Shown here piece by piece: positions 23,931-35,741 of a stretch of 64,000 nt of DNA (position 1 is the stretch's first letter; each line of letters begins with the position of its first letter). The notes under the pieces were generated by a model. It did not search any database. It saw nothing but the letters and a program-made list of their open reading frames with translations, and had not been told where the DNA came from. A program made the translations under genes and the position numbers. The DNA comes from Cornus controversa. Lineage: Eukaryota; Streptophyta; Magnoliopsida; Cornales; Cornaceae. Where the stretch lies: contig CM048852.1 of the NCBI GenBank assembly GCA_026545225.1, forward strand, positions 14,356,146 to 14,420,145, given 5' to 3'.

Positions 23931-24561
23931 TTTGTGCCTTTGATTTGAACTTAGAAATAGGTTCTACACTTGTGTGATAGGGGTTGAATTGGGATGTTAT
24001 ATAGGACGACTTCTATTCGGAGACATGAGATAGATAAGGAAATTATTGTATATGATTATATATATATATATATTGGTTGTCCCTCATATAGAGGGTATGT
24101 ATATCGCTTCTCTAATTGGGTTGTAGTACTAGAGAGAACTTGCTTGTGGGTTTAACCCACTTTGTTGATATTTCAGGTTCGAGGCTGGTTCCACTACGAG
24201 GATAGAGTCTTGGGTTAGTTGATTATGGCAGACATCTCCTCTCATCAGTTTTCAAATTAGGAACCCATTCTCTTCTTAATGTTCAGCATATGAACTTTAT
24301 TGAGACATTGGCTATTTTGTTATTTAATTTATAGTAATAACTCTTGTTCCTTCTGGTTAAGGGGTCCTTGGGTTACAAGACTTCCAAGTTATATTGTCAG
24401 ACATGTACTTTATTTACTTAACATTTTATTATTTCAGATGGACTTTCTATTCTACCTTAAAATTTGTATTCTATGCTTGTTGCTATCAGTTGTAAATATC
24501 TCTCAAGTTTTGTGTGTTAGACAGGCCACCGCATGCGCAAAATTTTGTAGGGGGTATTTCA

Positions 24562-24890
24562 ATATCTCTAACATTTTCCTCCACGCCTAAACTTCTTATA
24601 TGGTTTTCATTTAGCAATTTCTCAAAATAGCTTTCCCATCTTTCTTTAATTTCATCGTCCTTTACTAAAACCCGTGAATCTTCACTCTTAATACATTTAA
24701 TATGGCTAAAATCTCTAGTTTTCCTCTCCCTTAGCTTCCCAAGTTTATATATATTCTTCTCCCCATCTTTTGTACCTAGTTTAGAATAGAAATAGTCATA
24801 TGCTCTATGGTTTGCCTCACTTACAACTTTCTTAACTTCTTTATTTGCTTTTTTGTATTTGTTAGAGGTTTCACTATTCCTAGTTTTTTT
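24562..24890 (-). pseudogene. Plant RTE-type LINE fragment (linker region)
   Basis: The minus strand encodes KKANKEVKKVVSEANHRAYD, FYSKLGTKDGEKNIYKLGKL, RERKTRDFSHIKCIKSED and DDEIKERWESYFEKLLN. This is the conserved segment between endonuclease and reverse transcriptase in plant RTE (BovB-like) retrotransposons, often annotated as 'craniofacial development protein 2-like'. The frame is open over this fragment, but both the endonuclease and the RT are absent. It abuts the end of the family-A 3' LTR at 24561, and an inverted truncated LTR follows at about 25030. Confidence 0.85.
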
Positions 24891-25029
24891 GCCAAATTTT
24901 ATAGCATTAAACAACCGAATCAAAACAATTCCTTCTATTGACATACAATAGAAACCATTTAACCACATACACATATGATTGCAAGGAAAAGAAAAAAAAT
25001 TAAATAAATAAATAACTAGATACAAAAAG

Positions 25030-26074
25030 TCCCAACATAATGAAAGCCTGCTTGCTAATTATATCACAAGTGTAGCTAAACCTAGCTCTAATCGATGATT
25101 CCATGCATATTCTGCCCTAAAAAGGCACACATAATTTTCTGGCATTTTTTGGAATTTATTGGTAATTTAAAATAGTTTTTCCTATTTTCTACATTTTAAA
25201 CAAATGTTTTAAAAAGAAAAAAAATACTTTTACACACTTACTGGCCAGAGGTTGGGCTCGGCGAGTGGGAATGGACCACCATTTTTTGGATCTCGGTCGG
25301 CCACCGGAAAAAGGGCACACATGCCCCCATGCGCCTACAATGCGTGTGAGTATTGTGCTGCCCTGCGCTAGGGCTCCTTCTTCCTCAGCACCCCCTATTA
25401 TGCAGCGCGCACCAGCCCCCCTCCGACCACCATCCCCCTCATTTTATACACCAAACTTCTACTCTTCATCTAAGCTTCCTATTGGCACAAAAATCTCCTT
25501 CATCCATGGCCTAAATCAAAAATCCCCAATTTCAAGTTTCTAGAGTTCTTAATCTAAAACTTTAAATTCTATCAAATTTCTCAACAATCTACATCCCAAT
25601 GATCAAGGATCATTCACAGAGGTCAAATGAACACATTGTTCGGATCACATTCCATCAAACACAAATTTAAATGTTCATATACGAATAAACATATATGCAT
25701 ATATATGTACACACACACCTATATATCGTTACACTAACCTTTCACATGAATTTACATATGTATTTAAATAGAATTCCATACCATTATACATGTTCATACA
25801 TAAATCCATATATATATACATGTATACATATACAATCAAGCAACATAAACATTAATCTATGTTTATAAGCACAAAGGGGAAGTGTAGAAAATGAACTTGC
25901 CTTATGATCTGAACATTAAATCGCTCCTCTCCCTCCTCTCTTGCGTCTACTATTCTCTCGCTCTTTGTACATGAAAGCGACATAACCCTATTTCTTTTTC
26001 TCTTTATTTTTGTTTTTCTTTTAGAATTACCAATATAATTACTAAAAAAGAAAAAAAATAACAATTATAAATAT

Positions 26075-26144
<70 letters not shown>

Positions 26145-26510
26145 CAACACCTAAATAATTATAAAACAACCTATATAGCAATGATCTAGCCCAACTCCCC
26201 CTAGCCCAATTCTGAAATAAAATTTAATAAAAATAAAAGAAATACAATACTATGGTCCAGCCCAAAAAAATAAAAATACCCACCTATTTTATTTTAAATA
26301 CAGGCAACCAATCACTTGGCATCATATAAATCAAACTTCTACATTAAACATACAACAATAGACTTTAACAAAATTTACCTAAAACATTTAGCATTTAAAC
26401 AAAAAAATAATTTAAACAAATAGAGCATTTAGCAGTTAAAACACACAATAACAATTTAAATAAATAAGAAGCACCCAAATTAAATAACCTCAAATTTACG
26501 GAGTATTACA
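25030..26510 (-). repeat. Truncated family-A LTR, inverted
   Basis: Its outer end at 26510 reads, on the minus strand, TGTAATACTCCGTAAATTTG. Matching landmarks run inwards: the 'tagacgcaagagaggaggg' leader (about 25925-25950), 'ggcacaaaaatctccttc' (about 25485) and 'ctaaacctagctctaatcg' (about 25075). The distal third with the tandem array is missing. The copy ends near 25030 at the RTE fragment. Confidence 0.85.
26066..26140. repeat. (AT)n microsatellite
   Basis: A long AT run within the truncated LTR, at the place where the + LTR has its TATA-like run. Confidence 0.95.
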
Positions 26511-26717
26511 ATTCCCAATTGGAATCGGTAGACCTTTGTTCTCTCTAGCCTTAATTGCCAGTGGTGTGTTTTTTTTAGCCATTTCTCTGCCCATTATTGG
26601 CCTTAATTGTCGAAGTTGTGATTCATTGCTGAAACTATTTTCTTCTCTTGTTCTCCTAATTTATTCATCTTTTCGCATATAACTAAATTCTCTATCCTTC
26701 TATTCAAATAGCCTACC

Positions 26718-27685
26718 ATGATGAAAAAATCAGATGCCTCTGCCACCACCGTCACCCAAAACACCACAAACACTCAAAATCCAAGTCCAAATCCCAGAGA
26801 ATTCCAGAATATTTCTGCCTCATTCAAACTTAATGGAGGAAATTATATTGAGTGGTCACAATTGGTGAAAACATACATGAAAGGAAAAGGAAAGTTGAGC
26901 CACTTGCTTGGATAAGAGGTAAGCAAGAATGTGCCGAAGTTTGATATCTGGGATCAGGAGGCTTCTCAAATCATGTCCTGGCTATGGAATTCGATGCAGC
27001 AAAAAATTAGTAGAACTTGTATGTTCCTTTCTACACCTAAAGAGATTTGGGAGGTTGTTGGTCAGACATACTCTAAGGTTAGAGATGCTGCTCAAATTAT
27101 GAACTTAGGACTAGGATTCACAATACCAAGCAAGGTACCCTCTCTATGATTGAATATTATAATTTTATACGTGGTTTATGGCTTGAATTAGACCAATATC
27201 AGAATTTAAAATGGAGTGTAACAAAGATACTACTATGTATCAATAATTTATTGAAAGAGAGAGTTTCTGAATTTTTGGCTGGTTTGAGTAATGATTTTGA
27301 TAAGATCAAATTCCAAATCCTTGGTAAAGAGATACTTCCTTCTTTGAGGGAAGCTTTTTCAATTGTTAGGGGTGAAGAAGGCCAAAGGGTTGTTATACTA
27401 GACCAAAACTCCTTGGAAGGCTCAACCTTGGCTGTTGTTCATCCCCGAACCAATACCACTACAACTGCTGCCCAAACAATGTGTATAGCTGCCACTGCCA
27501 CAACAGCAAATTTAGGAAGGAACGAGGGTAGAAGACCAAGTGACAAGGACTCACAATGTTGCACCTATTGCCGAAAGTTGAGACATACCAAAGAGACATG
27601 TTGGCAACTCCATGGAAAGCCACCAAATGTTCCTGGGAGATGGAATGAAGGCCGAGGAGGAAACAGGGGTACAAACCTAGGCTAA
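26718..27685 (+). pseudogene. Copia gag remnant
   Basis: The N-terminus reads KLNGGNYIEWSQLVKTYMKG, the plant copia gag start (UBN2/DUF4219-like). KISRTCMFLSTPKEIWEVVG, EYYNFIRGLWLELDQYQN and CTYCRKLRHTKETCWQLHG follow. The last is a CCHC-like knuckle near 27558-27615 (C-x2-C-x4-H-x4-C). A TAA after SHLLG (near 26913) interrupts the frame. A shift of frame near 27115-27145 separates the middle from the C-terminal part. Gag normally forms the particle shell that packages element RNA. Confidence 0.9.
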
Positions 27686-27779
27686 TCTTGCCAACATAGA
27701 AGAAAAACCCATAGATAGTAATGTTAGTCAAGAGGGAGATTTGAACAAAGAAGAAGTAGGAAAATCGAAGCAATTGCTA

Positions 27780-30700
27780 TCACGACTTGAAAAACCGGGT
27801 GGGGCAGCATGTTTTGCTTAGACGGGTAAGTACTCTCTTGCCTTGAATGCCTTAAAAGAATAGTTTTTAAGCCCCTTGGTCATAGACTTAGGAGCTTCGG
27901 ATCATATGACCAATTTTTCAAGATAGTTTTCAACCTATAGCCCATACCCTAGAAATAAAAAAATTAAAATAGCAGATGGAACCTTCGCCACGATATCTGG
28001 TCAAGGAAATATTTCCTTGACAAAATATATCATCCTTGAAAATGTCTTACATGTTTCGAAACTCTCTGTTAATATGTTGTCTATCTTTAAGATCACCAGA
28101 ATTGCTCTATGAATTTTTCATCCTTTGAATGTGGTTTTTAGGAACTTCATACAAGGAAGATGAATGGACGTGCTAGAAAGGAGGGCCTGTACTTCGTGGA
28201 AGCTGAAAGTGGCATAGTTGGCACAACTCCTCTTTCCTTTTTGTTTGAAAGTTTCGCATCAAATAAGACTTAAGTTTGGTTGCTTCATTTCCGTCTTGAT
28301 CACCCACCTTTTCCTTTGTGAAAAAGAATGTTTCCTAGTGTGTTTGAAATACTAGATGTTCAAAATTTTCATTGTGATGCCTATGAACTTGCTAAACACC
28401 ATCGAGTGTCTTTTCCTTTGAGCAATAAAAGAAATTATGTTCCTTTCAGTATGATTCACACAGATGTTTGGGGACCTACTAGGGTCAAAATTATTTTTGG
28501 GGCAAAGTGGTTTGTGTATTCGTTGATGAGTGTAAGAGTGTTACTTGGGTTTACCTTATGAAGCAAAAATTGGATGTTAGTACCATATTCCCTATTTTCC
28601 AGAAAACGGTGAGCACCCAATTTAATACAAAAATTCAAACTCTAAGATTTGATAATGGGAGAGAATACTTCAACCAATACATATCACCTATCAGCATACT
28701 TACAAAAAGAGGGCATTTTTCACCAATCTTCCTATAATGATACCCCATATATAGCAGAATGGGATAGTTGAGCGAAAAAATAGACACTTGTAAGAAGTTA
28801 CAAGAGCCTTAATTTTCCAAATGAATGTCCCTAAGATTTATTGGGGGGAAGTTGTACTTACTGCTGCTCATCCTATAAACAAGTTACCCTCTTGAGTTCT
28901 AGATTTCAATACACCCATGAGTCAATTTATTCATTTTTACCCACACTTTGATGGTTACAGTCATATCCCTCCCAAAAATTTTGGTTGTGTGGCATTTGTT
29001 CATGTATATACTCACCAAAGAACAAAACTTGACCCTAGAGCCCTTCGATGTGTGTTTGTCGACTACTCTCCAACAAAAAAGGGATATAAGTGTTATCATC
29101 TAGCTTCTAGAAATTTTCTTGTGTCTATGGATGTCACTTTTAATGAGCACCAACCTTTTTTCTCTCAACCTTATCTTCAGGGGGAGTCATTTGTAGTAAG
29201 ATAAGGAGTTTTTTCCTTCTTTTTTTTTCCAGATCTGTACCCTCTATCTTTTGATCCCTCTAAAATAGTGTCTGTAGCTATACCTGTGAGTTCTGAGAGC
29301 TTCCCAAATCCACCTGTGCTTAATCTCTCCGAGTTACACCTACTCGAGTCCATGGAACCTCAGTCTATTCAATAGAGAGAGAGAGAACCATGCTACACCA
29401 CTCAAAGTGTACTCCAAAAGGATACAATCAATTCCAGAACCACTAACTGCTGCTCCAATTATTAAGTCTGAAGAAGGTACTGAGAAATAACTTGATTCTA
29501 ATTCTAATGAGTTTAAAGATCTCCATCTGCCCATTGTTGTTAGGAAAGGTAAAAGACATTGCACCCAACATCCTTTAACTAACTTGGTTTCATTTTATAA
29601 TCTTTCTACATCTCACAAAGCATTTGTTACCAAGCTTAACTTCATTGATATACCTAAAACTATTCAAGAGGCACTAGGGAATGAGAATTGGAGGAAGACT
29701 ATGCTAGAAGAGATGAGTGCGCTGAAAAAAAATAACACTTGGGAGATTGTTGATCTTCCTGCGAGAAAAAATAGGTTGGATGTAAATGGATATTTACCAT
29801 GAAATATAGGGCGGATGGGTCACTTGAGAGGTATAAGGCAAGATTAGTGGCTAAAGGCTATTCTCAGACTCACATGATAGTTTACCAGGAAACCTTCACT
29901 CTAGTAGCAAAAAAGAACACTATTCGTATATTGTTATCTCTTGCTACTAACTTTGGTTAGCCTTTGCAGCAGTTTGATGTAAAAAATGCATTGTTTCATG
30001 GAGATTTAGAGGAGGAGGATTATATGGAGATACCATCTGGTCTAGAAGGAAATTTCAAAGGGAACAAAGTTTATAGATTGAAGAAGGCTTTATATGAACT
30101 TAAGTAGTCACCTAGAGCCTGGTTTGGGAGGTTAGCTAAAGCAATGAAGAATTTGACATATACCCAGAGCCAAGGGGATCATACTTTGTTTGTTAAACAC
30201 TCTGGTCAGGGTAAAATAACTGCTCTCATTGTGTATGTTGATGGCATTGTTGTAATAGGGGATGATTTAGAAGAAATAGGGAGATTGATGGAGAGACATG
30301 CAAAAGAATTTGAGATTAAAGACCTAGGAAGACTTAAATACTTTCTAGGAATTGAAGTTGCTCGGTTAAAAGAGGGAATAGTAATTTCATAGCAGAAGTA
30401 TATATTAGATCTCCTTAGAGAAATTGGGATGTTGGGGTGTAGGCCGGCGAATACTCCTATTGAGGTTGGTCGCAAGCTTGATGAAGGAATGAACAGTGCT
30501 CTAGTTGAGAGGGAGATGTATCAACATTTAGTGGGTAATGGGTAAACTAATCTACTTATCGCATACTAGGCCTGATATAGCTTATGATATGAGTGTGGTA
30601 AGCCAGTTTATTCATAATCCAAGGAGATACATGTGGAGGCAGTTATTCGAATACTTAGATACTTGAAGTTAACTCTCGGTAGAGGCAGCTTGTTCCAAAA

Positions 30701-31193
30701 TACTAGAAGAATGGCACTTGAAATTTATATAGATGCTGATTAGGCAGGGCTAGTTACAGATAGAAGGTCGACATTTGGCTACTGTACTTTTTTGGGAGGG
30801 AATTTGGTGACTTGGAGGAGTAAGAAGTAGTTTGTAGTTGCCAGGTCTAGCATAGAAGCAGAGTCTTGAGCTATGGCACATGGGCTATGTGAGCTCCTTT
30901 CGATAAAGATCATACTTAGTGAGCTTAGAGTGAGCTGGGAAGGTCCAATAAAGCTCTATTGTGACAACAAATTGACTATAAGTATAGCTCACAATCCAGT
31001 TCAACATGACCGAACTAAGCATGTTGAAGTTGATCGCCATTTTATCAGGGAGAAGCTGGATAGTGGGTTAGTATGCACTCCCTACATATCCTCAGAAAGA
31101 CAGTTAGCCGACATATTAACCAAGGGACTTGCAGCTCGACCATTCCAATCTAACACAAGAAAGTTGGAAATGAAGAACATTTACTCACCAACT
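27780..31193 (+). pseudogene. Copia pol remnant (PR-INT-RT-RH)
   Basis: The protease reads DLGASDHMTN (about 27885-27915; DSGAS is usual). GAG-pre-integrase has HFRLDHP (about 28286). Integrase shows HTDVWGPT (about 28458), LRFDNGREYFN (about 28642) and NGIVERKNRHL (about 28757). RT shows WRKTMLEEMSALKKNNTWEI (about 29690), [34 protein letters not shown] and KALYELK. The catalytic box is YVDGIVVIG (about 30234-30260), where YVDD is needed, so one catalytic Asp is Gly. RNase H has FGYCTFLGGNLVTWRSKK and HDRTKHVEVDRHFIREK, then ADILTKGL near 31110. Stops include TAG where W, Q or a similar residue is expected (near 30100, 30740 and 30828). Confidence 0.92.
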
Positions 31194-31204
31194 TGAGAGG
31201 GGGG

Positions 31205-31481
31205 GGTTGGAGAATATGTGCATTAAAGGGCTAGATTACATGACCCATACATGCTGTGATAGAGCCTGGATAGGCTGGATATTTCCTTTTTTGTAGTTTC
31301 CTTTTCTTGAATAGTTGACTTTATTTGTTTCTTGTAATTAATGATTTCCTAGAATAGGGTAGTTTCCTTTTCCTTTTCCTGGAAAAAGCTATCTAAATAT
31401 CTTGTAAAAACTCATTCAATGATGATAATATTTTTTCTAGAAACTCTTCTTTATTTACAATTTTTTCATGATTCAATCTCA
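31205..31481 (+). repeat. Probable copia 3' LTR
   Basis: It follows the G-rich polypurine tract. The start resembles the usual TGTTGGAGAATATG of plant copia LTRs (here gttggagaatatg). The end is set at 'ttcaatctca', but without a 5' LTR for comparison the boundary is uncertain. Confidence 0.5.
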
Positions 31482-31729
31482 TATCTGATTTCTTGAGAAG
31501 ATGAAAATGTAATATAATTTTATTAAGTTATTATTACTTTTATATATGCTAAGCCATATAGTATTTTATAGATAAACTAATTAAAATATAATATGATGTT
31601 AAGTTATATTAATAATGAAACAATAGTTGGTGTTGACTAGCATGTTTACCTCCCAAAAAAAAAGGAAGAAAAAGAGAAATAAAATGGATACTAGCATGTT
31701 TACGGTCAAGGAATGAACATATCATCTAT
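31482..31729. other. Short AT-rich spacer
   Basis: AT-rich sequence between the copia tail and the next LINE. No gene or element end is clear here. Confidence 0.4.
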
Positions 31730-33003
31730 CCACGATGCTTTATGACCACATGAGTTGGGATTTTCTGATATATCTTTTGGAGAGGATGGGGTTTGGTGAG
31801 AGATGGAGGGGATGGATCCAATTCTATATTTCTATAGTGAAATTTTCGGTGATGGTCAATGGGTTCCCTTCTGGTTTTTTTGGCAGCTCCAAAGGGTTGA
31901 GGCAGGGGGATCCCCTTTCCTCTTTATTATTGTGATGGAGGCATTTAGTAGACTAATGAGGTGAGAGATTGATTTGGGCTTCTTTAGAGGGTTCAGGGTA
32001 GGTAGGGATCCGCTCAACCAGATGGAGATTTCTCACTAGCTCTTTACAGATGACACCATAGTGTTCTGCGATGCCGATGTAAGTTAGCTGAGGTACCTGA
32101 GTGGGGTCTTGATGTGCTTCCAAGTGGTTTCGGGGCTAAAGGTTAATCTAGGGAAAAGTGAGGTTATGCTTGTGGGAGTGGTTCAACAGGTTGAACACTT
32201 GGCTCACATTTGGGATGCAGAATGGGATTCTTTCTGATGACCTATTTGGGACTTCCTTTGGGTACCCAAGTGTGGAGAGGGTCTTCTTGGGACCCAGTGG
32301 TGAAGAGGTTTGAGAGGTGCTTGGCTGGTTGGAAGAAACAGAACTTATCGAAAGGGGGGTGTCTGACTTTGATGAAGAGTACTTGACAGGTGTCTGAATT
32401 TGATGAAGAGTACTCTGTCAAGTCTTCCTACATACTTTCTTTCTTTGTTTCAATTTTTTGCCTTAGTGGTGGAAAATATAGAGAGACTTCAACAAAAAAA
32501 TTTTTGGGGTGGTATGGAATATGAGTTCAAATACCATCTTGTTAATTAGGAGCATGTTTGTAAGCCGATCCAGTTGGGTGGCTCAGAGATCAGGAGATTG
32601 GGGCCCTTCAATAAGGCTCTTTTGGGGAAGTGGTTGTGAGCCTGTTGAGGTTTGGGGTGGAGAGGCAAAGTTTGTGGAGAAGGATTATCTCTTGTAGATT
32701 TAGAGAGAAAAGGGGAGGTTGGTGCTCCTTGGAGGTGAGGACCCCAAGCGGGGTTGGTGTTTGGTGGTTTATCCAGAAGGGGTGGATGAATTTTCTAAAC
32801 ATATTTGTTTTAAGGCTCGAGATGGCAGGGATATTCGCCTTTGGGAAGACTTTTGGTGCGATGACTGTTAATTGGTTGGCCTTTTCTTAAGACTTTTTTG
32901 GATTGCTTTTGATAGGTATGTCTTGCTTGTCGACTGTTATCGTCTCGATAGCGGTAGGATGACTTGGGATGTGCGCTTCATGAGGCATTTTCAGGATTAA
33001 GAG
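31730..33003 (+). pseudogene. Second L1-type LINE, 5' part (RT)
   Basis: The remnant encodes the LINE reverse transcriptase from motif A onwards: [19 protein letters not shown] (about 31741), [20 protein letters not shown] (about 31855-31915), LFTDDTIVFCDADV (about 32040-32080, catalytic DD kept, FADD is usual), then LGKSEVMLVGV and RFGVERQSLWRRIISCRF. Several frameshifts and stops split it, and a CTTGATGAAGAGTACT-like segment is duplicated near 32367-32412. It is 5' truncated near 31730 and interrupted at 33003 by a solo LTR. The continuation is at 35742. Confidence 0.88.
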
Positions 33004-35741
33004 TGTAGAGACCGTGACCAGTTTTGGCCGATTTCCATTTTTCATGTCATAATTGCTATAAATGCATTTTGAGTGATGATTAACATGTTTTTGAGTGTGG
33101 CTGAGTGAGATTCAGTCATTCTCATGGCTAATCTTCTCTCTTTAACATTTCCCTCTTCTCTTCTCTCCCTTTTTTCTAGATTTTGGTTAGCTTTAGTGGT
33201 GATTCGGGTTTCGTCGAAGAATGGAGATACGTAGGGGACGACACGAGCTTCAGTTTGAACCGAACAAACACGAGTTCCAGCAAGGTAGACATCACTAGAA
33301 TTTTGGTGAAGTGCTTAGAAGGATTTCAATTTCGAGGTAGGAGTTCTCCTTCTTGCTTAGATGTCGATTCTAGGGTTTCAGGTAAAACAGTGGGAGGTGA
33401 GGTTATGTATTGCATGATTAAGAGTGGTGAGAGCGGTGGGAGGTGGGTCTCCCCCTTACCTTGAGTCTCTTGTATACAAATGATATGTATCTTATAGTAT
33501 ACATGATATGAGGGTAAATGCACAAAAATGTGGAAGGATAGAGCATATATGCTTATGTGCCTAAATGTGATGTGCATATGTAATGAAGTGCATTTGTGTA
33601 ACATATATGTTTATGTGTTGATATGGGGAGTGTAAATGCATGCAAGCCAATTGTTGTAAATGTATGCATGGTATGTAGCATGACTAAATTGTGCTACTTG
33701 GTGATTTTTAGCATATGTGAATAGTATGCTAGGATTTACATGTATAGGTGATTATATGTGTGGTTTGAGGAATGGGATGCATACTATGTGTTTGTGACAA
33801 CTAGCTTATGCATTATGAAATATGAACTTTATATGATTGATCATTATGTGTTCAAAATGCATGTATGGGGTCGTTGTGAGGAAACGGGGGGAAAGTGGTC
33901 TAATCACCTTTTGTCAAATTATGCTCAGTGGCGGTTCTAAATGGTCTAACCACTTTGAACCATCTAGTACTTGGTGACAGTTCTGAAATAGTCTAATCAC
34001 TTTGAGTTAAATTATGGTTGGTGGCGGTGCTGAAATGGTCTAACCACCTGGAGCCAATTAATACTCGGTGACAGTGCTGAAATGGTCTAATTACCTTGAG
34101 TAGACATATATATGGTGATGGTTTTGAAATGATATATTCACCAATGGGCAAACCAAAATATTGCCCCAGGAGTACGACACTGGCGGTGTAGGTCAAAGTT
34201 GTGGAATGGTTGTGGGAGGCGTCCCAGGTCATATGATTGGTCTAAATTATATTAAGGTATCAGGTTGAGTCTGAGAGAGATAAGGTTATGATTTTGCTTA
34301 CATGGTTATTTGTGAATCATACTATGTGTTTAATGCATTCCTTTAAATTGCATGTCTTATGAATGAACATGGTATATGCTGGATGATACGTGTAATATAG
34401 TGACATTTGAGATGTAGGTTGGTGTCGAGTCAGCACCTAGGTGGGTTGGTGTATCTCTACTGAGCCGCTGTGGTGCTCACCCCTTTTTTCCTAATCTTTT
34501 TACAAATAAGATACGCATAACGGACAAGAATTGAGTGATCAAGCGAAGTCCCTTGTAGCATTTTTGCTTATTTTGGGATATTATAGATATGGTTATCCGT
34601 GTCGGCTTGTGGCACATTGACTTACACTTTCATTGTAGTTATAGATGAATTGTAATGTTTTTGGATTATGTCCATGTAATTCATGAAATGACTATGGACT
34701 TGTGGCACGTGACTTTGTAGTAATTGTGGTTACATCTGGATAATATGTAACTTGCTTGTATTTGGACTACGTTGTGTAAGGATGTTGAGAAGGACTTGTA
34801 AATTATAAACTTGTTTATGAAATGGATGGTTGGTACATTTTCATGAGATGTATGAACCAAATGCGTGTTTTGGAACATGTAAGTTGAGTTGAACTCCTTA
34901 AGCTTTTGAGCTTATAAATGTAATTCTCTTGAGGTTGTGAACTTAGAGAATTATGTATGAGAGATGTATGATTTGGATGGACTGTATGATTCAAGATGTA
35001 AGAATGAAGAAACTATGCTTCATTCATATGTTGGGTAATGCATTGATGTTTATATATGGATTTGAGGGCATTAGGATGCGATTTGGATGTGGTTTGGATG
35101 CCAAATAAGAGGTTTCATAGTTGGTGGGAAAGTTTCAGAAGTATAAAATTATGGCCCCCAGCCACCTGGAAGTTCCCGAGACTTCAAAACCTTGATTGGG
35201 CATGAAACTAGATGTCTGGAACTAGTTTCAGACGTCTTAAAATAGTTTCAGAAGCCTAAAAGAATTTCCAGACACCTGGAAGTTCCTATGTGCGCTATTG
35301 CTTGATGTCACAACTTCGACGGGGCATAACTTTCTCGTTAGAACTCCGATTGAGGTGATTCTTTTTTTAAAATCAAGTATTTTTGAATGATATTTCAATT
35401 AGAATAAGTTTTATTTCATTATTTCAACTACAAAAATATTTTGAGTGTCAGAACTTAGGGGACTCGTGTGTGCGAATTAGTTTAACATTGACTGGTCACC
35501 CCATTTCCCCCACTCTACACTGGGCATCAAAAAATGGGGAATGATAGATAGTTAGAGGTGATTGGATAGGTATGTGAGGCCAAGTGTGGGGCCCATTGGG
35601 ATTGGTTGATGTTGCGTTGCACACTTACATGAGTGTGCACGTAATTAAGCTTCCGCAAAAATGGAGAGTTAAGATGGTCCATTGGGGTTTAATGGATGGG
35701 TTCACCCTTGATTTTTGGGAGTCAAAAATTGGGGTGTGACA
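33004..35741 (+). repeat. Solo LTR, family B (2.7 kb), inside LINE
   Basis: It begins TGTAGAGACCGTGACC and ends GGGGTGTGACA. It splits the LINE codons for FQDW-ELEDSFGFLKL, and the reading resumes exactly at 35742. The flanks AAGAG and CGGAG are a decayed 5-bp target duplication of the inferred site. A second copy lies inverted at 56062-58572. They share the ends and the block 'ggtgtcgagtcagcacctag..ctgagccgctgtggtgctcacc' (34421-34482). No coding sequence is present. Confidence 0.85.
33897..34135 (+). repeat. 47-bp tandem array in family-B LTR
   Basis: 'ggtctaaccacctt' or variants occur at 33897, 33943, 33990, 34037 and 34084, with 'ggtggcggtgctgaaat' between them. This gives five units with an almost exact 47-bp period. 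Confidence 0.9.

Larger units (their letters stand above)
18226..24561 (+). mobile_element. Decayed Ty3/gypsy retrotransposon (family A), 5' truncated
   Basis: The order gag zinc knuckle, protease, RT, RNase H, integrase, then polypurine tract and 3' LTR identifies a Metaviridae-type Ty3/gypsy element. The C-terminal wording (YILDRRDQVL, IPLVRVQWSHHNEAEFNW) matches the post-integrase region of plant Tekay-like chromoviruses. No 5' LTR or primer-binding site is present upstream, so the element is truncated near 18226, just after TC- and T-rich sequence. The coding part has many stops, mostly TAG. The 3' LTR is 2.6 kb. Confidence 0.9.
21953..24561 (+). repeat. 3' LTR of gypsy family A (2.6 kb)
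   Basis: It begins TGTAATACCCCGTAAATTT and ends GGGGGTATTTCA. The same ends occur in other copies in this window: minus strand 25030-26510 (truncated), minus 50320-53633 (solo) and minus 61442 to the right edge. Conserved internal landmarks are a TATA-like run, a leader with 'cgtagacgcaag', a local GC-rich block (about 23080-23160) and a short tandem array with 'tacctaataaggta' (23738-23930). Confidence 0.9.
26511..31481 (+). mobile_element. Decayed Ty1/copia retrotransposon
   Basis: The domain order gag, protease, integrase, RT, RNase H defines the Pseudoviridae-type Ty1/copia order (integrase before RT). A polypurine tract (31196-31206) and a short 3' LTR-like tail follow. No 5' LTR is seen: the 5' untranslated part meets the inverted family-A LTR at 26510/26511, so the 5' end was lost or displaced there. 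Stops and frameshifts occur throughout. Confidence 0.9.
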
